This document shows, piece by piece, positions 57,821-64,000 of a stretch of DNA of 64,000 nucleotides (the stretch's first letter is position 1; every line of letters starts with the position of its first letter). Both the position numbers and the translations under genes were made by a program. The stretch is from JACZUI01 sp965216725. Lineage in GTDB: Bacteria; Actinomycetota; Acidimicrobiia; Spongiisociales; ZC4RG35. Location of the stretch: the NCBI GenBank assembly GCA_965216725.1, contig CBDCGI010000007.1, forward strand, positions 124,001-188,000, read 5' to 3'. Below the pieces are notes generated by a model. It was not told the origin of the DNA. It was given only the letters and a program-made list of their open reading frames with translations, and did no database searches.

Positions 57821-58201
57821 CTATGCGAGCAGCTTCGCCTTGTACTGGGAAAACTCGTCTTCGGTGAGAACTCCCCTGTCCTTCAGTGCCGCCAGCTTCT
57901 CCAGGTCGTCGGCGGCGCTACCCGATCCTCCGGCCACTTCACGGATGTAATCACGCTGCGCCCTTTCCATCGCTGCGGCACTGGAGAGGTCGCGCTGCGC
58001 CATGTCGGCACCTTGGGCTATGAGATAGACCAACACTCCGAGGAACGGGAGGACTATGACGAAGATCGTCCAGCCTGCCTTGGCCCAACCTGAGCTGTCC
58101 GATCTGAAGATATCGGCAAAGACTCGGATCAAGACCAGGATCCATGCAACCCACAAGAAGGTGATGATCATGAACCAGAAGAAGTCTGCAAATGACTCCA
58201 C
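57821..58201 (-). CDS. PLDc_N-SHOCT membrane protein
   Basis: A 126-residue protein with two transmembrane helices (about 7-29 and 42-63; WILVLIRVFADIFRSDSSGWAKAGWTIFVIVLPFLG, residues about 20-55, is the PLDc_N signature), a helical linker and a C-terminal SHOCT motif (LAALKDRGVLTEDEFSQYK). The start is GTG with AAGGAG upstream. The combination is common in actinobacteria as a stress-induced membrane protein; a precise role is not known. Confidence 0.85.
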   Translation of the reverse strand: MESFADFFWFMIITFLWVAWILVLIRVFADIFRSDSSGWAKAGWTIFVIVLPFLGVLVYLIAQGADMAQRDLSSAAAMERAQRDYIREVAGGSGSAADDLEKLAALKDRGVLTEDEFSQYKAKLLA

Positions 58202-58354
58202 ATTTTCTCCTTTTCTGAGAACCGACGGGTGAACATATCAGGACGAATCGCGCCATGCCCATTTGCGTGCCGGTCGAGCCGACCAGAAGTGTGACCGATC
58301 AACGACACGTGTCGGAATCGATCCGACTTGGTGTCGGTCGGCGCAGGCGTTTGA

Positions 58355-59119
58355 GTGCTGACTCATGCGCTCGGGAGTGGCTTTCTGTCGTCGAATCTGA
58401 TCCACTACCTGCCGGTGGTCACGACAGTCGTGGCAGCCGCATTCTTCCGTGTGCTGTGGTTGCACTGGCGACGAAATCCATCGGCCCGATATGTCCTGTG
58501 GTGGATGATTGGCGTCGGCTTCTATGGCTTGGGCACACTCACCGAAGCGCTGACGACCGTCTTTGGGTGGAGTGAGCCGGTTTTTCGCTCCTGGTACATA
58601 GCGGGCGCCTTGCTCGGCGCAGGGCCGTTGGCACAGGGGACCGTCTACCTGTTGCTCCCGAGAAGGGTCGCGGACCGACTGGCCGTAGCACTTGTGACCT
58701 ATGTTGCTATCGCCTCTGCCTTCGTTATCGCTACCCCGCTCCTGTTCGACCTGGTCGAGCCCAACCGTCTCTCCGGAGAAGTCATGTCATGGCAATGGGT
58801 TCGGCTCTTCTCGCCGCTGGTCAATCTCTATGCGGTTGTCTTTCTGATCGGAGGCGCGATCTGGTCGGCATGGAAATACCACGGACGCGGCGATGCGCCC
58901 AATCGGGTGTCGGGCAACGTCCTGATCGCCATCGGCGCCATCCTTCCCGGAGTCGGAGGATCGTTTGCCCGCGCCGGGATCGTCGAAGTGTTGTACGTCA
59001 CCGAGCTCATCGGATTGATATTGATCTGGATGGGCTATCGAGTCATTGCCGGCGATCGAGCGGCTTCGATTCACCGGGCCCAGCGGACTGCTGTCGGCCC
59101 CTCGCCCACGAGAAACTGA
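58355..59119 (+). CDS. Seven-helix membrane protein of unknown function
   Basis: A 254-residue protein with about seven hydrophobic helices (first near 15-33, last near 215-232), starting GTG. Notable segments are FRVLWLHWRRNPSARYVLWWMIG, FRSWYIAGALLGAGPLAQGTVYLLLPRR and VLYVTELIGLILIWMGYR. I do not recognise the family. There is no helix-7 lysine in rhodopsin context, so it is not an opsin. It lies 11 bp before the heme-type importer operon in the same direction and may be co-transcribed. Confidence 0.7.
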   Translation: MLTHALGSGFLSSNLIHYLPVVTTVVAAAFFRVLWLHWRRNPSARYVLWWMIGVGFYGLGTLTEALTTVFGWSEPVFRSWYIAGALLGAGPLAQGTVYLLLPRRVADRLAVALVTYVAIASAFVIATPLLFDLVEPNRLSGEVMSWQWVRLFSPLVNLYAVVFLIGGAIWSAWKYHGRGDAPNRVSGNVLIAIGAILPGVGGSFARAGIVEVLYVTELIGLILIWMGYRVIAGDRAASIHRAQRTAVGPSPTRN

Positions 59120-59130
59120 GGTAACTATCG

Positions 59131-60153
59131 ATGACAAACAGGACCGTTGTCTCGGCCGCGCTGATTCTGACGATTGCCATCGCCGCATGCGGCGGTGACG
59201 GGACCGGGGAATCCACCACGTCGATACCGCCGGCGGAGACCACTACGACAGCCCAACTCACAACGACCAGCCCCGCAACGGACACGACGGTGCCTGTCGA
59301 AGAGGGCCGCGTGTTCGTCGGGGCCGATGGAGTGGAAACCACGATCACCGACATCTCTCGCATCGTGTCCCTCAATGGTGACCTGACAGAAATCATCTTC
59401 GAACTGGGCCACGGGAGCAACGTCGTTGGCGTTGACGTCACCACCACTTACCCACTGGAGGCGTCGGCGCTGAATGATCAGGGACAGACTGTTGGATTCG
59501 CTCAGCAGCTCTCGCCCGAGGCGGTGCTCCGATTTGAACCGACTCTTGTCATAGGAGACACACAAGTGGCACCGTCGGAGGCCATTGACCAGCTCCGCCA
59601 GGCGGGCGTTCCGGTGGTGATTCTGGAGACTCAGACCACCCTCGACGGCGTCGAGACGAAGATCAACCAGGTCGCCGAGATCTTGGATGTCCCCGACGCC
59701 GGGGCGTCACTGGCACAGCGGGTCACGGGCGAGATCGACGAGGCCCGCTCTCTGGCCGAGACTGCCAACTCAGAGCCCAGGGTCGCGTTCGTTTATGTCC
59801 GAGGACCGCAGGTGATCTTCTTGTTCGGGGCGGGGACGCCAACCGAGGCCATGATCACGGGAGCTGGGGCAATCGATGCCGGCGCCGAGGCTGGCGTTTT
59901 CGGCCCGGCACCGTTGACACCCGAAGCCTTGGTGGCAGCAGCCCCCGAGGTCATAGTTCTCCCGGAGGCAGGATTGGCGGCGCTGGGTGGGGTCGAGGCC
60001 TTTCTCGGCATTCCTGGAGTCGCGGATACGCCTGCGGGCCAAGACGAGAGGTTCCTCGCCTATGACGAGGCTTACTTCTTCAACCTGGGCCCTCGGGCTG
60101 GTCAGGCTCTATCCCAATTCGTGACCGACCTCTACCCCGAGCTGGGTGGTTGA
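59131..60153 (+). CDS. hmuT: Heme/B12-type ABC substrate-binding lipoprotein
   Basis: A 340-residue receptor: lipoprotein signal ending TIAIAACGGD, a Thr-rich linker (about 24-55), then a class III binding-protein fold (RIVSLNGDLTEIIFELGHG, GFAQQLSPEAVLRFEPTLVIG). FAYDEAYFFNLGPRA-like sequence near the end (LAYDEAYFFNLGPR) is seen in hemin receptors. It is coupled to the permease start by a 4-bp overlap. Heme is the best guess from sequence style; cobalamin or siderophore are alternatives. Confidence 0.82.
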   Translation: MTNRTVVSAALILTIAIAACGGDGTGESTTSIPPAETTTTAQLTTTSPATDTTVPVEEGRVFVGADGVETTITDISRIVSLNGDLTEIIFELGHGSNVVGVDVTTTYPLEASALNDQGQTVGFAQQLSPEAVLRFEPTLVIGDTQVAPSEAIDQLRQAGVPVVILETQTTLDGVETKINQVAEILDVPDAGASLAQRVTGEIDEARSLAETANSEPRVAFVYVRGPQVIFLFGAGTPTEAMITGAGAIDAGAEAGVFGPAPLTPEALVAAAPEVIVLPEAGLAALGGVEAFLGIPGVADTPAGQDERFLAYDEAYFFNLGPRAGQALSQFVTDLYPELGG

Positions 60154-61190
60154 CCGCAGAATCACAGTCCGCAATCGGCGTCGACCCCTACAGCAGACGG
60201 CGGCGATGGGTCTGGCCTCTCATGACAGTGCTCCTAGCGGGGGCGAGCTGGGCGGCGTTGTCCCTTGGCGCCGTTGACGTACCGGCAGGTCAGGTGCTCG
60301 GCGTACTAGCCCAGAAACTCGGCATCGATTGGTTCGCGGAGCCATCAGCGCAAGCTGAAGCCGTCGTCTGGGGGATTCGGATGCCCCGCCTCCTGCTCGG
60401 ATTGAGCGTTGGCGCCACCCTCGCCATCACCGGCGCCGCCCTGCAGGGTCTCCTCCGCAACAACCTGGCCGATCCCCATCTCCTCGGGATTGGGCCCGGC
60501 GCCGCTATCGGGGCCGCCCTGGGGTCATCAGCCGGAGGCGTGCAGGGCGCGATCGCGGGAGGAGTCGCCGCAGGGGTCGCCACAGCCTTCGCAATAAGAC
60601 GGCTGGCGCGTCGGGCGTCCGTGGATCCGACCAGGATCATCCTCGCTGGTGTGGCGCTAGGCGCAGCCCTCAGCGCTTGGGTGGGATTCGCGGTATTCGC
60701 TGCCGACAGGGCAACAGTTCCCCCGATCGAATTCTGGCTCCTGGGAAGCCTTGCCGGATCCACGTGGAGAGCTTTGGGCACTGTTGTCGTCTTCTTTGCA
60801 GTCGCCGTTGCCGTTCTCCTTGGGTCCGCTCGTATCCTCGACATCCTCAGGCTGGGCGAGACCGAGGCCAGGCACCTCGGGATGGATGTCGACCTGGTAC
60901 AGACCGTGATCCTGGTGGCGGTTGGGTCTGCGGTCGGCGCGGCTGTCGGAGCAGCAGGAGTGGTCGCTTTCGTTGGCCTGCTCATCCCGTTTCTGATCAT
61001 CAGGCTCACCGGTCCGCTTCATCGTCACTTGCTTGCCGGCTCGCTGGGAGGCGGCGCCGTCTTCCTCGTGGCGAGCGACCTGGTCGCCAGGTTGGCTATC
61101 GAACCGGTGGAGATCCCGGTCGGACTGGTCACAGCAGCCGTCGGCGGTCCCGTTTTCTTGTGGCTGATCACAAGGAGGCGATATGCCTGA
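60150..61190 (+). CDS. hmuU: FecCD-type ABC permease
   Basis: A 346-residue permease of the iron/heme/cobalamin family, about ten helices. RMPRLLLGLSVGATLAITGAALQGLLRNNLADPHLLGIG (residues about 74-112) is the family hallmark, with FVGLLIPFLIIRLTGPLHRHLL later. The start is TTG overlapping the receptor stop, and its end overlaps the ATPase start by 8 bp. Confidence 0.92.
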   Translation: MTAESQSAIGVDPYSRRRRWVWPLMTVLLAGASWAALSLGAVDVPAGQVLGVLAQKLGIDWFAEPSAQAEAVVWGIRMPRLLLGLSVGATLAITGAALQGLLRNNLADPHLLGIGPGAAIGAALGSSAGGVQGAIAGGVAAGVATAFAIRRLARRASVDPTRIILAGVALGAALSAWVGFAVFAADRATVPPIEFWLLGSLAGSTWRALGTVVVFFAVAVAVLLGSARILDILRLGETEARHLGMDVDLVQTVILVAVGSAVGAAVGAAGVVAFVGLLIPFLIIRLTGPLHRHLLAGSLGGGAVFLVASDLVARLAIEPVEIPVGLVTAAVGGPVFLWLITRRRYA

Positions 61191-61977
61191 ACCAACGCTG
61201 GTTGCGGAAGGCGCCACCTTCATCGTTGGCAAGACCACCCTCATCTCAGCTGTTTCGCTCGAAATCGTGCCGAGTGAGCTGGTGGCGGTGATAGGCCCCA
61301 ATGGTGCGGGGAAGTCGACGCTGTTGAATCTGCTGTCGGGAACGGTTCATCCCACGGAAGGAGCGGTCTTCGTCAACGGGTCCAACACCACCGATTCAGC
61401 TCTGTCGGACCTGGCCAGGGAAAGGTCGATACTCACCCAGCGCGAGCCGGCAGATATTCCCTTCACCGCCAGCCAGGTCGTGGAGATGGGCCGTTTCCCC
61501 CACCGGCGAGAGGAATCCAACTCCCACCGAGAGGACGTTGCAGCCATCGCCGCTGCCATGGCTCTGACCGACACCGCGCAGTTCGCAGATCGCATCTACT
61601 CGACGCTTTCGAAGGGAGAACAAACCCGGGTATCGCTGGCTCGCGTGATCGCTCAGGCGACGCCGATCGTTCTACTCGATGAGCCGACGACGGCGCTCGA
61701 CGTGGCACACCAGGAGCGGATCATGAGACGCTCCGCTGAGCTGGCGGCCGCCGGCAAGACGGTGGTGGCGGTTCTGCATGATTTGAACGCCGCCGCCGTT
61801 CACGCCGACCGGATCATCCTGATCAGTGAAGGCAGGGTTGTTGCCGACGGTGCTGCTTCGGAGGTGCTCCGGGCCGACCTTCTCTCGGATGTGTACGACC
61901 AGCCGATGGCCGTGGTAGACCATCCATTCCGGGATTGCCTTCTGGTCTTGACGGCTGAGGCCGCTCCTGAGGTTTAG
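61183..61977 (+). CDS. hmuV: Heme-type ABC transporter ATP-binding protein
   Basis: A 264-residue ATPase. Walker A GPNGAGKST, the heme-importer pattern LTQREPADIPFTASQVVEMGRFPH, signature LSKGEQTRVSLARVIAQ (a lysine replaces the usual glycine) and Walker B VLLDEPTTALDV. AAGGAGG precedes the ATG. Together with the upstream genes it forms a complete importer; cytoplasmic heme-degrading enzymes are not in the window. Confidence 0.92.
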   Translation: MPEPTLVAEGATFIVGKTTLISAVSLEIVPSELVAVIGPNGAGKSTLLNLLSGTVHPTEGAVFVNGSNTTDSALSDLARERSILTQREPADIPFTASQVVEMGRFPHRREESNSHREDVAAIAAAMALTDTAQFADRIYSTLSKGEQTRVSLARVIAQATPIVLLDEPTTALDVAHQERIMRRSAELAAAGKTVVAVLHDLNAAAVHADRIILISEGRVVADGAASEVLRADLLSDVYDQPMAVVDHPFRDCLLVLTAEAAPEV

Positions 61978-62663
61978 CCGCCGACCGGTGCGTAGTCGAA
62001 GTTCACGGAGCCTTGAATCAGTGTTGGCTCGACCCACGCTTCGAAATCACGAATGAGAGAGGCCAGAAGCTCGTAGAGCACGGCGTCGGGGTCTGTGATC
62101 GCCGCCTCAGAGATCCCCACGATCGCAAGCCGCACGACGTTGGGCGCAGACCTGGTGGTATAGCGCCTCAGGCTGACGTTGACACTTTCGACGAACTCCT
62201 CGGCCCATCGCCCGGCGCGGGGCGTGGCCTTCATCGCCTCCGCAACTTCATCGAACAACCCAGTCGGATCGCTGGTTGCATAATTCGGGTCGAGCGCCTC
62301 CAGGAAGCGCTGCGCGACGAGGATGCCGACGGCAAGTGCGCGCTGTCGGTGTTCGGCAACCAGGGGAAGGGCGGTGGCTGCGCAGCGGACTGCGATCCTG
62401 GCGTCCACCTGCGGATCGTCCGAGGTCAGGCCGATGACCGAGGGAATCAGTGGGACCAGCCTCGATCTGTTGTCGTCGGAGGTGCGGTCGTTGACCCCGC
62501 GGGCAGCCGCTGAGAGCAATTCGTGGGTGCATTCGGGGTGGTCGCTCCAGCTCTCACCGGCGAGAACCGAGGCGTACTCCATGAAACAGGCCCCTTTTCG
62601 GGCGTTCCGGTGCTTCCCTGCGGACAGGACCGGGACCAGCTCGGGTGCGTCGCCGCGGGCCAT
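61974..62663 (-). CDS. Hypothetical protein of actinobacterial type
   Basis: A 229-residue soluble protein. The N-terminal GACFMEYASVLAGESWSDHP, then CTHELLSAAARGVND, is a block I associate with actinobacterial hypothetical proteins; the remainder is helical with no catalytic motif. Its stop overlaps the HmuV stop by 4 bp (convergent), and the inverted repeat at 62739-62790 lies upstream. No function can be assigned. Confidence 0.75.
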   Translation of the reverse strand: MARGDAPELVPVLSAGKHRNARKGACFMEYASVLAGESWSDHPECTHELLSAAARGVNDRTSDDNRSRLVPLIPSVIGLTSDDPQVDARIAVRCAATALPLVAEHRQRALAVGILVAQRFLEALDPNYATSDPTGLFDEVAEAMKATPRAGRWAEEFVESVNVSLRRYTTRSAPNVVRLAIVGISEAAITDPDAVLYELLASLIRDFEAWVEPTLIQGSVNFDYAPVGG

Positions 62664-62738
62664 GACCCAACATTACAGCCGCACCCCACCGCCGTCACCA
62701 GATTGCCGGGTGCCCGACGTTCTCACTCTCCCCTTCCC

Positions 62739-62790
62739 CGTCGAGTGTGCCTGTCCTCTCGCTTTTTGGGTAGGACAAGCACACTCGACG
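62739..62790. repeat. CGTCGAGTGTGC inverted repeat, copy 3
   Basis: Arms CGTCGAGTGTGC (62739-62750) and GCACACTCGACG (62779-62790), extended inwards by TGTCCT/AGGACA after one mismatch, giving 18 of 19 paired positions. It lies 44 bp beyond the DUF4389 stop. The loop contains CTTTTTGGG. This copy differs from copies 1 and 2 inside the arms, so only the outer 12-bp sequence is conserved. Confidence 0.75.
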
Positions 62791-62833
62791 TCAAAGAGGG
62801 GAGGGAGCGCCTCTACTCGGCGCCCCTCACGAC

Positions 62834-63490
62834 CTAGCGGAGGCTGAAAGGCGGGTAGTCGTCGGTGACCAGAAGGCTGACGTAAGCGGCTACGCGGAGG
62901 CCCCATCGCCCCACTCCGACCACGTAATCGAAGAGACCCTTCGGGTAGCGACCGGTGAACAGGATGGCGAACCAGGCGATGATCACCGCGAACACAGCCG
63001 CGACAAACAAGAACGCCAGTGCGATGTAGTGCGGAATCGCCAGAATCCACTTCACGAGTGGGAGCCAGCGATTCAGATCGGCCTCGACGTCGGGATAGTC
63101 GATCTCGACGTGCACCATCTGCTCTTCGTCGGTGGACGGGTATTTGTCAGTCAGCAGGGCCAAATACGAGGACACCCGATAGCCAAAGCGGGTGAACTCT
63201 TTGGCGAAATTGAACCACCACCTCGGGTACTTCTGGCGAAACACGATCATCAGCGCCGTCGCCACGAACAACCCGGCGACTATCCCGCCACCCGAGCTCG
63301 ACACCTTCGAGATGGTTTCACCGGTCTCTGTGACGAGCGTCGTGCTCGAATTCGACGTCCCCGACAGCAGCGAATAGATGATCAATATGGGAATCGCCCA
63401 GAGGATCCGGAAGAACGTCGTGAAGCGGTCCAGCTTCTCCGGGTAGTCGATCTCGAGACGCGCCGAGTATGTGTCAGATTGTGTTGTCAT
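62834..63490 (-). CDS. DUF4389 membrane protein
   Basis: A 218-residue protein with four transmembrane helices in two related halves. Each half has a short amphipathic lead (LEIDYPEKLDRFTTFFRILWAIP, then VEIDYPDVEADLNRWLPLVKWILAIP, both read within residues about 12-40 and 115-142), followed by helices; YPRWWFNFAKEFTRFGYRVSSY is the family core. The ATG at 63490 has GAGGAGGA upstream. Function unknown; a bacterial DUF4389 membrane protein of ordinary size. Confidence 0.85.
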   Translation of the reverse strand: MTTQSDTYSARLEIDYPEKLDRFTTFFRILWAIPILIIYSLLSGTSNSSTTLVTETGETISKVSSSGGGIVAGLFVATALMIVFRQKYPRWWFNFAKEFTRFGYRVSSYLALLTDKYPSTDEEQMVHVEIDYPDVEADLNRWLPLVKWILAIPHYIALAFLFVAAVFAVIIAWFAILFTGRYPKGLFDYVVGVGRWGLRVAAYVSLLVTDDYPPFSLR

Positions 63491-63571
63491 GGTCTTCCTC
63501 CTCGTTCCCCGAACAAATACCAAACCCAGCCCAAGCCGACTAGGGGCCAACGTCCCTATGGGCTGACGTCC

Positions 63572-64000
63572 TCAGTCCGACGCCTTGAGCCACGGTGGGC
63601 GCGGCGCATCAATTCGATCCAGCCGCGACGGCACCGGACCAAATCGCTCGTCGTTGCCCGTCTGCCAATCCCGCCAGGCGTCGGTGATCTCGTCTGTGGT
63701 GCGGGCCACGAAGTTCCACCACATCTTGACCCGCTCTCCTAGTGGCAACCCGCCGACCACGAGGACCCTGCCAGGACCGGCCCGAGTCTCGAATCGGAGC
63801 GTCTCATATCCCGTCGGCACCACAGCCAGATCGCCTGGCTCGACAATGGTGTCGTCGACCTTGACTGGCCGATCTATTGGGACGACGCCGTATTCGAAGT
63901 CGCGCTCGACCTCCATGGTCACCGACCGCCGCATTCTGAGGTCAGCTCCGAATGCTGGATGGTCGAATGCAGCCGGTGAGGTCTCTCCGGCGAGCTCGCC
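63572..64000 (-). CDS. Pirin-family protein, C-terminal part (runs off the window)
   Basis: The open frame continues to the window edge, so the first part is missing. The visible 142 residues are a pirin C-terminal cupin: FDHPAFGADLRM, DLAVVPTGYETLRFETRAGPGRVLVVGGLPLGE and the pirin_C signature MWWNFVARTTDEITDAWRDW. Pirins are iron-binding proteins, some with quercetinase activity. The C-terminal half usually lacks metal ligands. The methionine at 63934 is internal, not the start. Confidence 0.88.
   Translation of the reverse strand, partial: GELAGETSPAAFDHPAFGADLRMRRSVTMEVERDFEYGVVPIDRPVKVDDTIVEPGDLAVVPTGYETLRFETRAGPGRVLVVGGLPLGERVKMWWNFVARTTDEITDAWRDWQTGNDERFGPVPSRLDRIDAPRPPWLKASD

Noticed and set aside
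58355..59119. Second rhodopsin, because of seven hydrophobic helices
   Set aside because: There is no lysine in a helix-7 opsin context and no resemblance to type-1 or heliorhodopsin motifs.

Overview
This is a high-GC, gene-dense chromosomal segment with no rRNA, tRNA, CRISPR array, insertion sequence or phage gene that I can see. Two LLM-class (F420-type) oxidoreductases, an RskA/SigK-like sigma/anti-sigma pair, a class F sortase, frequent GTG/TTG starts, ATGA/GTGA stop-start overlaps and a heliorhodopsin all point to an actinobacterium, probably of the Acidimicrobiia type. That placement is inference, not a database result.

Layout. (1) 0-11.7 kb, minus strand: a reductive pyrimidine catabolism block (dihydropyrimidinase, beta-ureidopropionase, methylmalonate/malonate-semialdehyde dehydrogenase, amidotransferase, LLM enzyme) led by an ABC importer whose binding-protein gene carries a frameshift. 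It is interrupted at 3.4-5.3 kb by an ECF sigma factor, its membrane partner and a divergent lipoprotein. A 36-bp element recurs before the LLM gene and before the importer operon. (2) 11.7-13 kb: an MFS exporter. (3) 13-25.8 kb: a light/photo-oxidative-stress-like neighbourhood. It holds a winged-helix DNA-repair-family protein, a heliorhodopsin operon (with SRPBCC and SDR proteins), a convergent acyltransferase-photolyase operon, an esterase, a fasciclin protein, an MpaB-type protein with anti-sigma and SigK-like sigma factor, a remnant of a cyclopropane-fatty-acid synthase, a DUF4397 surface protein, a class F sortase and a CarH-like B12-binding module. Four genes or operons here, heliorhodopsin included, carry a look-alike promoter (TCATCC, 15-16 bp, CCGAAT). 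(4) 25.8-30.7 kb: an operon of a sensor kinase with two secreted beta-sandwich-type proteins, and a membrane-anchored EEP hydrolase. (5) 30.7-38 kb: methionine/threonine metabolism. metH-metF lies behind a SAM-I riboswitch; homoserine dehydrogenase lies behind what looks like a threonine-codon attenuator; an aminotransferase follows. (6) 38-43.4 kb: secreted SOD-like protein, a second LLM enzyme, a PQQ-type sugar dehydrogenase lipoprotein and a large secreted nuclease. (7) 43.5-49.2 kb, plus strand: MBL hydrolase, an HTH-PNPOx fusion, a second NMT1-type ABC importer and an aldehyde dehydrogenase. (8) 49.2-55.3 kb: GMC oxidoreductase, MBL-rhodanese protein, NTF2-like protein and a frameshifted molybdopterin oxidoreductase. 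(9) 55.4-64 kb: CapA-like lipoprotein, small SHOCT proteins, a cupredoxin, a heme-type HmuTUV importer, a DUF4389 protein and a pirin cut by the window edge.

The most interesting material is the heliorhodopsin/photolyase/SigK-like region, with a shared promoter read by eye, and the 35.3-35.7 kb intergenic region, which carries two different RNA-based amino-acid sensors back to back. A 12-bp-arm inverted repeat (CGTCGAGTGTGC) occurs three times, always just downstream of a gene.
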